From contig JACTUB010000007.1 of the NCBI GenBank assembly GCA_015660885.1, positions 1-64,000 of the forward strand: a stretch of DNA of 64,000 nt. Reading direction: 5' to 3'. This DNA comes from Methanoregulaceae archaeon (GTDB taxonomy: Archaea; Halobacteriota; Methanomicrobia; Methanomicrobiales; Methanospirillaceae). The notes beneath the pieces are model-generated. The model saw only the letters and a program-made list of their open reading frames with translations. It was not told where the DNA came from and did not search any database. How positions within the stretch are numbered: position 1 is the first letter of the stretch; each line of letters begins with the position of its first letter. The position numbers were made by a program, and so were the translations under genes. Of this stretch, positions 42,240 through 51,274 are shown in pieces.

Positions 42240-43879
42240 AACTTCAGCAGCGGGTCAAGCTCTGAACTCCCCGCAATGTTCCGGTACGCCTCATATGTTT
42301 TAAACGGGCGCTTTGCAATAACTGCCGCCACTTTTTTCTTTCCGACACCCGGCAGCCATTTTATTGCAGCTGCGGGGAGCGTGTTGATCTCGACAGGCAC
42401 CCGTAACGCTGTTACCGATCGCATGCCCCAGTCAACGACCACTGCATCAATCATACTCCGTTCGGCAAGACGGACCGGAATTCCGACAAGGATCGGGTAG
42501 GAACCCATCTGCCGCCCGAATGAGAGTGCACCGGAAACTTCGATACGGATATCACGAAGCACAGTGCCGATGGGAAAGACCCGCCGGAGCATCGGAAGAT
42601 CAATCTTCTGCCGAACAAATTCCTTGAAAAACCTGAACCGGTGATCATATTTTCCGAGAGTATTGTTTGTATAGACAGGTGTACCTTCAAAGGGCATAAC
42701 CTGCCTGATGTTTACCCGTCTTACTAATAGCCCGGCATCACGGACCCGCACAAGGAACCGTTCGTTAAGATCATAGGTCTTCTCAGTCTCTCCGGCCAGA
42801 CCACAGACAAAATTGAGCCCGGGGAGCAGTTCGGGTATGCCATCCCTCCGCAGGCCGCCCTCTTCATTTACGATCCTGATCGCCCGGAACACATCCTCTG
42901 CCTGAGCCTTGAGATTGTTTGCCATTACAACCTCAGGATCTGCAGTCTCCATGCCAAATGCGGCGACGTCTCCCGGAGTGTGGTGCCGTATGATTGCACG
43001 CAATGCCTCACGGCTTTCCTGTTCATGCCTTGCGATTGTCGCAGGATTCGTGTTGTCGATATGCAGGGTTTTTAACTCGGGCGCCGCGGTGCGGATCGAG
43101 GCAAAGAGATTCTCCAGGAGATCCGGTCGCGGTGCCGGGTACTCACCTGCTCCCGCACCGTAGGCAAGGATGTCCGGCTGCCGTCCGACCCTGAAGTGTC
43201 TCGCTCCGTGGGCATACAGGGCCGCAACTTCGCCCACGATACCTTCGATACCGCGATACATCGGGCTCCCATAGAACGGCTCGGTACAGAATGAACAGCC
43301 ACCCGATGCACCGTGCGAACAGCCCCGTGCTGTCTCGAGCTCGCACATCACACAGGGATAATCCGGGTGCTGTTCAATAATCCCGCTCCCTGCAACACTC
43401 CAGAGATCTGTACGGTGGTAATCGGGCGTGCCGACTGCATCGGAGCCATTGAGATAGTTATCAAGTGCAACTGCCGGCTCGCCACTGAGGAAAACATCAA
43501 AACCCGAAATGACCTGTCTGACAGCACGCTGTCCACCTTCCGGAGCGTAGCCGAATCCAATCGGACCCCCGATCATTTTTTTCGGACCACGGAGCATGTG
43601 CCCGACCTGCTCGATCTCATTGAGGGTCGCTGGCGTGCCCCCGAGATATTTTCCCGGTACCGTCACTCCCGCAATCATGACCAGGAGATTGGCAGAGTCC
43701 ATCCTGCTGATATGGTGCGGATCTTTCCGGAGCTGGTCAATGGTCAGGTACCGCACCGTGAAACCGTGGGTTGTCAACGTGCCCGCAACGGTTCGGATAT
43801 AGGGTGATATATACGGCGGCACTCCGAGACACGCGGGTTCGTCCACGTACCCGTCAAGGATATACGCGTCAGCAGGCAT
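42236..43879 (-). CDS. COG1031-type radical SAM enzyme with C-terminal helix-hairpin-helix
   Basis: The 547-residue protein has an N-terminal B12-binding-like domain (FTVRYLTIDQLRKDPHHISR), then a radical SAM core with the cysteine spacing C-x7-C-x2-C in GCSHGASGGCSFC in place of the usual C-x3-C-x2-C. Core strands continue in TLHIDNTNPATIARH and FGMETADPEVVMANN, and a C-terminal HhH (IKWLPGVGKKKVAAVIAKRP) suggests nucleic-acid binding. The reaction is unknown. The start at 43879 is internal to a longer frame and overlaps mptE by 11 bp. Confidence 0.88.
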   Translation of the reverse strand: MPADAYILDGYVDEPACLGVPPYISPYIRTVAGTLTTHGFTVRYLTIDQLRKDPHHISRMDSANLLVMIAGVTVPGKYLGGTPATLNEIEQVGHMLRGPKKMIGGPIGFGYAPEGGQRAVRQVISGFDVFLSGEPAVALDNYLNGSDAVGTPDYHRTDLWSVAGSGIIEQHPDYPCVMCELETARGCSHGASGGCSFCTEPFYGSPMYRGIEGIVGEVAALYAHGARHFRVGRQPDILAYGAGAGEYPAPRPDLLENLFASIRTAAPELKTLHIDNTNPATIARHEQESREALRAIIRHHTPGDVAAFGMETADPEVVMANNLKAQAEDVFRAIRIVNEEGGLRRDGIPELLPGLNFVCGLAGETEKTYDLNERFLVRVRDAGLLVRRVNIRQVMPFEGTPVYTNNTLGKYDHRFRFFKEFVRQKIDLPMLRRVFPIGTVLRDIRIEVSGALSFGRQMGSYPILVGIPVRLAERSMIDAVVVDWGMRSVTALRVPVEINTLPAAAIKWLPGVGKKKVAAVIAKRPFKTYEAYRNIAGSSELDPLLKF

Positions 43880-44489
43880 AACCGATCGCAGCAAGGAGTT
43901 TTCGCGCCCAGAACAGTTTGCCCCGCTTCACCGGGTCTACGTTTTCGTCATCGAGGTCAAAACCGATGAGCGTGATATGCACTGCACCGAGTTCATCGGC
44001 TGCAAAAACTGCCCGGTCACCATCTGAAAATCCACCAAAGTTGTGGACATGCGGGAGCGGGACGCTCTGCGTGGTACCGACAACCGGCCCTCCGAACCGC
44101 GGTACCCAGTATCTCAGCAGGGGCATATTATCGCCATGCGCATGGATTACAATAATCGTGCCTGATTCGTTCAGGTCAAGGAGGCGGTCGGTTGCACCGT
44201 CAAGATCGGTAAAAACCGCATCCGGGTGGATACCGTGTACATCGAGCACGTCTGCCGCTGCATCCGCTGCAAATATAACTCCCTGTATTTTTGCGAGCTC
44301 GTCTTTCAGGCAGGGCGCATTTCCGCAGACAGTAACTTCATTGTCGCGAATGAGGGCTGCGAGGGTCGGCAGATCATCGCGGGATAACAGCAAGGCGAGC
44401 AGTCGGGCTGCTTCCTCGTCCTGCGCACGGGAAAATCCGAAATAGTCCAGGATCTCGCAGTACCAGGGTTCCCACTCTTCAAAGTCCAT
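43869..44489 (-). CDS. mptE: 6-hydroxymethyl-7,8-dihydropterin pyrophosphokinase MptE
   Basis: The 206-residue protein contains VTVCGNAPCLKDELAKIQGV, FAADAAADVLDVHGIHPDAV, FTDLDGATDRLLDLNESGTI, VVIHAHGDNMPLLR-type sequence, and TTQSVPLPHVHNFGGFSDGD. These are conserved in archaeal COG1634 MptE, which pyrophosphorylates hydroxymethyl-dihydropterin in methanopterin synthesis. It is coupled to the COG1031 radical SAM gene. The other methanopterin gene of this window, an mptG fusion, lies at 56.3 kb. Confidence 0.9.
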   Translation of the reverse strand: MDFEEWEPWYCEILDYFGFSRAQDEEAARLLALLLSRDDLPTLAALIRDNEVTVCGNAPCLKDELAKIQGVIFAADAAADVLDVHGIHPDAVFTDLDGATDRLLDLNESGTIIVIHAHGDNMPLLRYWVPRFGGPVVGTTQSVPLPHVHNFGGFSDGDRAVFAADELGAVHITLIGFDLDDENVDPVKRGKLFWARKLLAAIGYAC

Positions 44490-44686
44490 ATATGACCTCA
44501 GACTTTTCCCTGCGCATTATCCGCGCTGATCTCCATGACTGTCATTATTTCAGGTTTATCACTATCCTCTGATATACCCGGGGAATCGTGCCTAATAAAT
44601 CAGACACTACACCTCACCAGAGTTCCCCGTCGTTCTTTTTTGGGCGGAACTATTTTTTTCCGTACCCGCGGGCTCCGGGATCCATT

Positions 44687-46144
44687 CTATTTTACTTCGT
44701 TCTCCAGCCCGACAAGGTTCCTGAACCTCTTCAGTATGGGCTCGATAACAAACTCGAGCAGCTGGGCTTTGTTCTCCACTTTGTTAAAGTAATGAAGGGG
44801 CAGTGTCGCAGCTGCCATGTTCGGGTGGCCGCCGGCATCCCCCATTTCCCCGAATGATTCCGATAGTGCATTCCCGATGTGTAACCGGATGTCACGGTTG
44901 CGTGCAGAGATAACGATCGCATTATCAGTGATACCGTACACTAGAGCCGTATTTACCCCCTCAAGCGTGATGAGAATATCGGCAGCCTGGGGGAGTGCAT
45001 CACGGTTCATCACGTAACCCACGTTGGCAAAGAGATACCCGCTCTGGATCTTTCTCCGGGTGATTGCCGTGCCGATAACGTCAAGCGTTTCCTGCGACAT
45101 GGAAGGTGACATGATCTTGTCGAGGAGGTCGGCATCCGTAAGTGGCAAGAGGAACCCCGCGTAGTTGAGATCCTGCGATGTCACGTTTCGCTTGAATTCC
45201 TTGGTGTCTGTACGGATACCATAAAGAAGTGCAGTCGCAACCCGCTTGTCAACCGGGACATCGAGCTCCTGCAGGTACTGGGTCAGGATGCTGGCAGTTG
45301 CACCCACGCCCGGGCGTATGTCAACAAATGTGTTCTGGGTCGCAATATGCCGGCCATCCTTGTGATGGTCGATGATTATATTGATCTTTGTCTGCGGGGG
45401 GATATCGTTATTCGCTCCCGGAGCAGAGCTGTCGACAAGAGCGAGGTACGTGCATTTCTGGAGCGCCTCGGGGGTCAAACGCTCCATTTTAATATCGAGC
45501 AGGTTGACAAACGTGCGGTTCTCCTGGTGGCCGATGTTGCCTTCATAGAAGATCCGCGTTGTAAGTGACTTTGGATTGGCATGTTTTGCGATCTCGGCAA
45601 GTGCCATGGCAGAAGAGATCGCATCCGGGTCCGGGTTCTTGTGGGTGATGATGCCAAGCGTACCCTCCCAGCCGGCAAGGAGGGTAAAGAGCCTCTGCGA
45701 GATCCTGCTTGAATGCTGCTTTTTTATCTGGAGGACCGCGGACCGTGCAACTACTTCCTGCGGGTAGAGTACCAATTCTGCCCCCGCAACTGTGAGTTTC
45801 TGCCCGTTCACCGGATCGATCGAGCGTGCAACCACCTGTATGGCCGGGTAGCGCTTCTTGATTGCGAGGACTGCGGCAAGGTTGGCATCCCCGTCACCGG
45901 TCATGACGAATGCGATTTCAAACACCGGGAGCCCGCTCAGCATCTCCGGGGAGGTGATATCCCGCAGGTATGCATCGTACTTCTGGTCCCGGAGGTTTCG
46001 TACTCTCGTATCATCCTTGTCGACAACAATCACACGTTCATTTTCTTTTGCAAGTTCGAGAATGATGTTGTAACCATTGGTCCCGCACCCGAAAATACAG
46101 TATTTTGTCGGTCCCGGCTGTTCGAACGGGGCTTCCTGTGGCAT
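44687..46144 (-). CDS. TrkA-N/DHH fusion protein
   Basis: The 485-residue protein joins an N-terminal RCK/TrkA-N Rossmann domain (KYCIFGCGTNGYNIILELAK, VVDKDDTRVRNL, ITSPEML, FVMTGDGDANLAAVLAIK) to a DHH phosphoesterase domain (ITHKNPDPDAISSAMAL, NIIIDHHKDGRH) and DHHA1 (GEMGDAGGHPNMAAATLPL). TrkA-N binds NAD(H) or nucleotides; DHH/DHHA1 domains of this class often hydrolyse cyclic dinucleotides or nano-RNA. The fusion suggests a nucleotide-regulated phosphodiesterase, possibly tied to potassium or cyclic dinucleotide signals. Function is inferred. Confidence 0.88.
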   Translation of the reverse strand: MPQEAPFEQPGPTKYCIFGCGTNGYNIILELAKENERVIVVDKDDTRVRNLRDQKYDAYLRDITSPEMLSGLPVFEIAFVMTGDGDANLAAVLAIKKRYPAIQVVARSIDPVNGQKLTVAGAELVLYPQEVVARSAVLQIKKQHSSRISQRLFTLLAGWEGTLGIITHKNPDPDAISSAMALAEIAKHANPKSLTTRIFYEGNIGHQENRTFVNLLDIKMERLTPEALQKCTYLALVDSSAPGANNDIPPQTKINIIIDHHKDGRHIATQNTFVDIRPGVGATASILTQYLQELDVPVDKRVATALLYGIRTDTKEFKRNVTSQDLNYAGFLLPLTDADLLDKIMSPSMSQETLDVIGTAITRRKIQSGYLFANVGYVMNRDALPQAADILITLEGVNTALVYGITDNAIVISARNRDIRLHIGNALSESFGEMGDAGGHPNMAAATLPLHYFNKVENKAQLLEFVIEPILKRFRNLVGLENEVK

Positions 46145-46248
46145 GTTAGAAGAGATGTATCATTCCAGTGTATTAAGGGATTCCAATGTATCTATCGCCA
46201 AAACATTTATTCTGCATTATCGACTACATTATTAGGTCTAACTGGCTT

Positions 46249-46322
46249 GGGTCTGTAGCTTAGTTCGGCATAGCGGCGGACTCTTAATCCGCAGGTCAAG
46301 GGTTCAAATCCCTTCAGGCCCG
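46249..46322 (+). tRNA. tRNA-Lys (anticodon CTT)
   Basis: A complete cloverleaf can be drawn. The acceptor GGGTCTG pairs with CAGGCCC (one G-T pair). The anticodon stem GCGGA/TCCGC encloses loop CTCTTAA with anticodon CTT, and the T arm is GGGTTCAAATCCC. The discriminator is G and CCA is not encoded. No intron is present. Confidence 0.95.
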
Positions 46323-46352
46323 TCTCTTCGTTTTTTCTGGTTCTTGACGGTA

Positions 46353-46817
46353 TCACCAGTTTCTTTTTCCCGAGATAAAACCATTGATGCCCTTTTTCCG
46401 GATTGTGCTGATATTCCGGAGATGTGCATCGCCGTGAACCGGGACAAGGAATGTCAGATTTTTACACACTTCCGGTTCACTGCATTCCCAGCAGCCCGTG
46501 ATCTTTTTTTCCTGGCAGCACTTTCTGATTTTGCAGAACGGCGGGCCGCCACCATCCCTGCATCCCTTATTGCACCGGAACTTCACCATGGCACCAAGCA
46601 GATCGTAACACTGCTGGTAATGCTCGAAGGGTTTACCCACAGGAATTTTTGATACGGCATCTGCAAATTTCTCGTATTTTGCCTGCCGCAGTTCCTTGCG
46701 GAGATCGCGGGCGAGGTCTGCGATTTTTCCCGTATGCCCGTGGCAGTCAAGGCAGCAGAGGCCGCAGTATGCTACAACATCAAGATTTTTTTCTTCCATA
46801 CTTTGGATTATTCTCAT
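46353..46817 (-). CDS. Cysteine-rich DUF3795 protein
   Basis: The 154-residue protein has VVAYCGLCCLDCHGHTGKIA, FRCNKGCRDGGGPPFCKIRK and CCQEKKITGCWECSEPEVCK, the repeated Cys pattern of DUF3795 that suggests a zinc or iron-sulfur site. The function of the family is unknown. An ATG six codons in (MEEKNLDVVAYCG) is an alternative start. It lies convergent to tRNA-Lys. Confidence 0.85.
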   Translation of the reverse strand: MRIIQSMEEKNLDVVAYCGLCCLDCHGHTGKIADLARDLRKELRQAKYEKFADAVSKIPVGKPFEHYQQCYDLLGAMVKFRCNKGCRDGGGPPFCKIRKCCQEKKITGCWECSEPEVCKNLTFLVPVHGDAHLRNISTIRKKGINGFISGKRNW

Positions 46818-47013
46818 GCTTCATTAAAGGTTATCCGCGGGGGAAGAAAATGATCCGGGAAATTCCCGGAATCACCTGTCCTCCCACCGTTCGCTCCATC
46901 TATCCTATACTTGGGCATTTGATCATTCGTGGTGGAGTATTTCCAAAGTGCAATACGCACCTCATCAAGTACCTGGGATACAGCCCTTCTCCGGGGATCA
47001 GGCAACTGCACAT

Positions 47014-47373
47014 TTACGGCAGCGTGACAAATATCTGCCGCCAGGGTTTCCTGCCGATCCCACGGGTCCGGTGACCTTTGCCGGTCATGTCCTCAGCGAG
47101 GAGGACATCTCCTTTGCCAAACCTCCGTTTCTCGCCACTGCCCGCTTCGATCTCGGCCTGTCCCTCGATGGTTACCACGTATTCCCGGCAGACAACATTG
47201 TGCCACGTGTAGTGGTACCCGGGTGGAATTTCCCGGAAGAAAACCGCCTTTGCACCGACAGGCTCACTGAATAATCCAAGGGGCCCTTTGGATTCAAGAT
47301 CGATCTCGATATCCTCAAAACAGGAGTGATTTTCAGGTCCGTTGTAGAGTCGGGTAATCTTCACGGGTATCAC
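47014..47373 (-). CDS. Cupin-domain protein
   Basis: The 119-residue protein forms a single cupin barrel: FREIPPGYHYTWHNVVCREY (first motif with two His), VVTIEGQAEIEAGSGEKRRF, and GDVLLAEDMTGKGHRTRGIG (second motif with His). These ligands bind a metal, and such small cupins act as isomerases, dioxygenases or binding proteins. The substrate cannot be read. It is divergent from the MscS gene. Confidence 0.85.
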   Translation of the reverse strand: MIPVKITRLYNGPENHSCFEDIEIDLESKGPLGLFSEPVGAKAVFFREIPPGYHYTWHNVVCREYVVTIEGQAEIEAGSGEKRRFGKGDVLLAEDMTGKGHRTRGIGRKPWRQIFVTLP

Positions 47374-47529
47374 TTAGAACGTATATGTGCAAATAATACC
47401 AGACCTTTCATCTGGTATAATCTCTTTTATTCTCATCTCAGGATTATTCCGAACATTCACGATCTCTCTTGGGTATATTCATCTTTTTTCTCACTCAGCT
47501 TTTTGACCATTCATGGCGGAGTAGTACGT

Positions 47530-48393
47530 ATGGTTGATACACACTTCATCATCGGTAATGTCACCATCGAGAGTGTCATCATTTTTACCGTGGCCACCCT
47601 TGCAGTTATCGTTCTGTCCTACCTTTGCTACAAGGCAGTCTATACCGTGCTGGAACGAGTGGCCAGCCGATCAGGTGCCCGCTGGACAGCCCGTTTTGCG
47701 GCATACATAATTTTTGGCATTGGACTGTACTACATCGATCTCGCCATTCTCGGGTTTGATATCAGTGCTACATTCGCCTCGCTGGGAATCCTCAGCATTG
47801 CACTCGCATTTGCCTCCCAGCAGATCATCTCCAACCTGCTCGCCGGACTCCTGATTGCAATCAACCGGACCATTGCGCTTGACGACTGGGTAGAGCTTGG
47901 CAATGAACCCGAAACAGGTATTGCACAAGTACGGGACACGACATTCACCCGCACGATTCTAAAAGATCGTGACGGCAGGGTGTTTCTCCTGCCCAATGCC
48001 ACGTTACTATCATCAAAGATCGTCAACTACTCGCGATCAGGTTATATTGAGGTCCCGGTGACCATCACACTCCCCCCGGGTCTCCCCTTCGATCGGGCAC
48101 GCGATACCATTCTTTCGGTGTTGACTGTCCACCCGAAGATCCTCCCGAATATCAAAATGGAAAATAAGACACAAATACCGGGACTGTCAATGATCCCCCG
48201 TCAACGCGAGTTGTCCCTGGAGAAGATATTTCCCGAACGATTCTCTCCGAGAGTCCTGATTACCGGCCTCGCACCATTGGGAAATACGGTCACCATACGG
48301 TTCTGGATCCATGATATCACCCGCCGGGAGGAGATCGTTTCAGATGTGCTGTACGAGAGCGGCCAGAGATTAGACCTTATAGGAAAATCCTGA
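47530..48393 (+). CDS. MscS-type mechanosensitive channel
   Basis: From the ATG at 47530 (GGCGGAG before it) the protein has 287 residues. Two or three membrane helices lead into the pore helix FASLGILSIALAFASQQIIS, then the conserved beta domain (TIALDDWVELGNEPETGIAQ, VFLLPNATLLSSKIVNYSRS) and a C-terminal alpha/beta vestibule. The glycine/alanine packing of the pore helix matches MscS. It would open under membrane tension to release solutes. It is short compared with family members carrying extra N-terminal helices. Confidence 0.92.
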   Translation: MVDTHFIIGNVTIESVIIFTVATLAVIVLSYLCYKAVYTVLERVASRSGARWTARFAAYIIFGIGLYYIDLAILGFDISATFASLGILSIALAFASQQIISNLLAGLLIAINRTIALDDWVELGNEPETGIAQVRDTTFTRTILKDRDGRVFLLPNATLLSSKIVNYSRSGYIEVPVTITLPPGLPFDRARDTILSVLTVHPKILPNIKMENKTQIPGLSMIPRQRELSLEKIFPERFSPRVLITGLAPLGNTVTIRFWIHDITRREEIVSDVLYESGQRLDLIGKS

Positions 48394-48440
48394 TACAATC
48401 ACCTCTGCCTTTTTTTCCGGTGTTCCAGGTCGTCAGTTCC

Positions 48441-49109
48441 TCACTCTATCCATCCCATCCGCACCCATCGCTCGTACTCCTCCGGGCGAAAATCGCGGTT
48501 TTCCTCGACAACCGTCCGGAAATATGAACGGTTGTCCGCAAGGATCGCTTCCTGTTCTGGATCGGAAAAACCGTTCCTGACCGCACCTGCAAGTTTTCTG
48601 CCGAGTTCTCGTGCTGCTGGTCCTGCTTCTTCCACAGCCTCCGACCTGCCGGCAGTGGCAACACTGAACCCTCCCACAGACATAACCCCAAGATAATTGA
48701 GCACGTGGTTCAGGTATTCTACCACGTCATCCCCGCCGGATTCGTGGGTTGTTGCTACTGCACACCCGAATTTTCCGGCCAGTACCTGGTAATGGATGGC
48801 ATCGGCCAGCCGGTCGAAGAAGACCTTCATCTGGCCGCTGACGTTATCGATGTAGACCGGTGAGCCGAATACAATGCCGTCCGCCTCCCGCATCCGGGAC
48901 ACCAGAGCCGGGACGTCATCATCAAAGATACAGGTGCCGGTAAGCGAGCACGCTTCGCAGGCAGTGCAGGAAATGAGACGATAATCCGCAAGGTCGACCA
49001 TCTCGGTCTCTGCCCCGGTTACTGCCGCCCCCTCGAGGACGATGCCAGCGAGTCTTCGCGTGGTACTGCGGATCGTCCGGGGGCTCCCATGAATGGCAAG
49101 GATCTTCAT
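48441..49109 (-). CDS. Iron-sulfur flavoprotein (Isf-type flavodoxin-fold reductase)
   Basis: The 222-residue protein has the FMN loop MKILAIHGSPRTIRSTTRRL and a compact cysteine motif SCTACEACSLTGTC (C-x2-C-x2-C-x5-C), which is the [4Fe-4S] motif of methanogen iron-sulfur flavoproteins. IVFGSPVYIDNVSGQMKVFF follows. Isf proteins pass electrons from ferredoxin to oxygen-stress or other acceptors. It stands alone, so the acceptor is unknown. Confidence 0.88.
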   Translation of the reverse strand: MKILAIHGSPRTIRSTTRRLAGIVLEGAAVTGAETEMVDLADYRLISCTACEACSLTGTCIFDDDVPALVSRMREADGIVFGSPVYIDNVSGQMKVFFDRLADAIHYQVLAGKFGCAVATTHESGGDDVVEYLNHVLNYLGVMSVGGFSVATAGRSEAVEEAGPAARELGRKLAGAVRNGFSDPEQEAILADNRSYFRTVVEENRDFRPEEYERWVRMGWIE

Positions 49110-49558
49110 TGGGTGAGTGGCTCCTGTTCAGGAGATTAGGTGGCGGAGGTTATGAGGATAGTGGGTGAGGTTTCACTGCTATTGTTAAAAGTCCTCTAAA
49201 ATCCCTTAATTTCCCGAAATACCCATTTAAATCCATTTTTTTGACCCCTCGTTTTCAGGGCTCTGGAGGGCTTTGGTGGCAGGAAAATACTTCAGAAAAG
49301 GTATAACAGGGCACTTCTTTCCGGTCTCTTTAAAGCCCGCTAAATTGCACGGTTTTTTTCGGGTTAAAACGGTTTTTTCCGAAAAATAACGATTTAAACG
49401 AAGAATTCTACCATGCGTTGGCACCGTTTCCTGTGGAGATTTTTCCCGTAATTTTCAATATGACAATTTTTCGTCCGTTTGCCAAACCGGGCATTTTACG
49501 GGGACTCGATCTCTCATGTCCGGCAAAACTACGTCGTAGCACTCCTGAAAACAGGTTC
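49110..49558. other. 449-bp gap with no supported gene
   Basis: Several short frames exist on the minus strand but none has a ribosome site, domain or steady codon use. T-rich runs at 49340-49400 are the only visible trait. Confidence 0.5.
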
Positions 49559-49933
49559 TTACCGTGCATGGGGATTTGTGTACTCGTCCGGCCCCCACCA
49601 CCCGATTTCCACCATCGACATATCGTAAACAAGCAGCCGGCGCCAGCTCCGTTCGTGCTGGGTGCGGAGCCAGAGTTCGCGCTGGATGAAGGGCGGGAAT
49701 GGGAGTGCGCGAAGTCCCAGGATCTCGTCGGGGAGCTGCTGTTCGTAAAACCCGTTCGGATCGATATGGTAACGGGTCTGCCGGACCTTCACCGCCCGGA
49801 CTGATTCAGGTTTGAAGATCAGGTAATCGTACAGGAGATCCGCATATGGGTTGTCCATTAAGCGGTAACCCATGCGTACGGCAAAGTCCTTCGCCTCCGC
49901 GATCGCTGCCTCCGGTTTCTTTCCCCGGGTCAT
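49559..49933 (-). CDS. Hypothetical 124-residue protein, possibly nuclease-like fold
   Basis: The protein starts EAAIAEAKDFAVRMGYRLMD and continues NPYADLLYDYLIFKPESVRA, VKVRQTRYHI, then a Trp-rich C-terminal part. The segment with acidic residues (LLYDYLIF) followed by VKVR on the next strand loosely resembles the D...xK core of PD-(D/E)XK nucleases, but the expected E/Q-x-K is V-x-V-x-R here, so this is weak. No family is recognised and the gene is isolated. Confidence 0.5.
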   Translation of the reverse strand: MTRGKKPEAAIAEAKDFAVRMGYRLMDNPYADLLYDYLIFKPESVRAVKVRQTRYHIDPNGFYEQQLPDEILGLRALPFPPFIQRELWLRTQHERSWRRLLVYDMSMVEIGWWGPDEYTNPHAR

Positions 49934-50190
49934 GGCCGGGTAAACCCACTGTTCCGTAATAATTTTTTTGTTCGCTGGTCGTTTCGCTGGTTGTGCATCT
50001 CCTTCGGTGGATCATACAGCGTTGAATGTCTTGTGGTCGGTTGCGGGTTTATCACCGGGGGACGAAATTAAAAAATGTCAGAATGCTCTGGCAGCCCAGA
50101 TGCCAGAAAAAAGATTGTATGATGATGCGGTTCTGGAAAACGAGCAATTAAAAAAAGGGAGGAGGACCGCATTGCAGCTTCCTGAAATGG

Positions 50191-50472
50191 TTACTTTTTC
50201 AGCTTGGCTTCGAGCCAGTCACCAATGAAGGCACCAATGATGAAGATGATGGCGAGGATGATGATCGCGATAAAAATGCCGATGGCGCCTAGCAGGCCGA
50301 CCCCAAGGCTGAGCGTCCCGGGAGCAAATAAAAATGCGATGAGCGTGAAGATAATCCCGAGGACGATGCCGATGATCGCTCCCATCTTGAGGAGGCCCCA
50401 CAAGTCTTCCTTTCCCTTATGGAAAAACCCAAATGCGATACCAATAATGAGAATCAGCAGTTCAAACCACAT
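50191..50472 (-). CDS. Small glycine-rich membrane protein, copy A
   Basis: The 93-residue protein begins MWFELLILIIGIAFGFFHKGKEDLWG and contains long hydrophobic stretches with Gly spacing (IIGIVLGIIFTLIAFLFAPG, SLGVGLLGAIGIFIAIIILA), ending DWLEAKLKK. AGGAG stands 7 bp before the ATG. It is a tandem paralogue of 50786-51073, which has the same start, length and order of helices. Function unknown. Confidence 0.7.
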   Translation of the reverse strand: MWFELLILIIGIAFGFFHKGKEDLWGLLKMGAIIGIVLGIIFTLIAFLFAPGTLSLGVGLLGAIGIFIAIIILAIIFIIGAFIGDWLEAKLKK

Positions 50473-50579
50473 ACAACTACTCCTGATAACAGCAATATCG
50501 CGCCGCTTTGCTAAAAAGATTACGGATATCTGCCAGCTTCCATCAATGCCTCCGCAAAGCCGGAAGAACACGGGTACAT

Positions 50580-50741
50580 ATGCTGGCTAATGGAAATCAG
50601 AACGGGAGTGGAGACGGGGAGAGTATAGAACCAGAAACAGGATCAAAAATTCCCGTGGGACGCAAGACCTTCATCAAGTGGGTGGATCCCGTCCGGGCAT
50701 TGAAGGTCGTTGGGGTTATAATGGAGAGGGTGATGGATTGA
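50580..50741 (+). CDS. Doubtful 53-residue frame between the duplicated membrane genes
   Basis: The plus-strand frame reads LANGNQNGSGDGESIEPETG, then KIPVGRKTFIKWVDPVRALK and ends VVGVIMERVMD. No ribosome site is seen. Its position, alone on the opposite strand inside the duplicated pair, makes it an unsure call. Confidence 0.25.
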   Translation: MLANGNQNGSGDGESIEPETGSKIPVGRKTFIKWVDPVRALKVVGVIMERVMD

Positions 50742-50785
50742 TTGGTAAAAACATGGCAAGGGAAACTGTCAATGCTCCTTCCCGT

Positions 50786-51073
50786 TCAGGGTTTCTTTTT
50801 TAAGACGCGTTCGAGCCAGTCCCCCATAAAGGCTCCAACAATAAAGATGATCACGAAAATGATAATTACGATAAAAATGCCAAACACTCCAAGGAAACCG
50901 ACACCGATGCTCATGCCTCCGGGAACAAGGAGCATCGAGACGAGCACGAAAATAATCCCCAGAACGATACCGACAATCGCCCCATTCCTGAGGATGCCCG
51001 TAAGATCTTCCTTTCCACGGTGAAAAAAGCCAAATGCTATACCGATAATGAAAGTCAGCAGTTCAAACCACAT
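50786..51073 (-). CDS. Small glycine-rich membrane protein, copy B
   Basis: The 95-residue protein (MWFELLTFIIGIAFGFFHRG, then GNGAIVG-like NGAIVGIVLGIIFVLVSMLL, GGMSIGVGFLGVFGIFIVII) matches copy A along its full length. GGGAG lies 7-8 nt before the ATG in both. They are separated by about 310 bp including a possible frame on the other strand. The pair probably arose by tandem duplication. Confidence 0.7.
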   Translation of the reverse strand: MWFELLTFIIGIAFGFFHRGKEDLTGILRNGAIVGIVLGIIFVLVSMLLVPGGMSIGVGFLGVFGIFIVIIIFVIIFIVGAFMGDWLERVLKKKP

Positions 51074-51274
51074 GCAGTTACTCCCGAGTAAAACCAGTAT
51101 TGCATCTAACAACTAAATAGGTTCCGGAAGTGACGTCATATCTTCCCGTAATCCGAAGAAATGAACCACAAAGACTCGATCTCTGCAATTTGGAGAGCAG
51201 TTGGTTGTCGTCAGAAAAAGAACCCACGGGTTTCTTAATAAAAAGAGATAAAATTAGGAATTGCCGGAAAAGAT

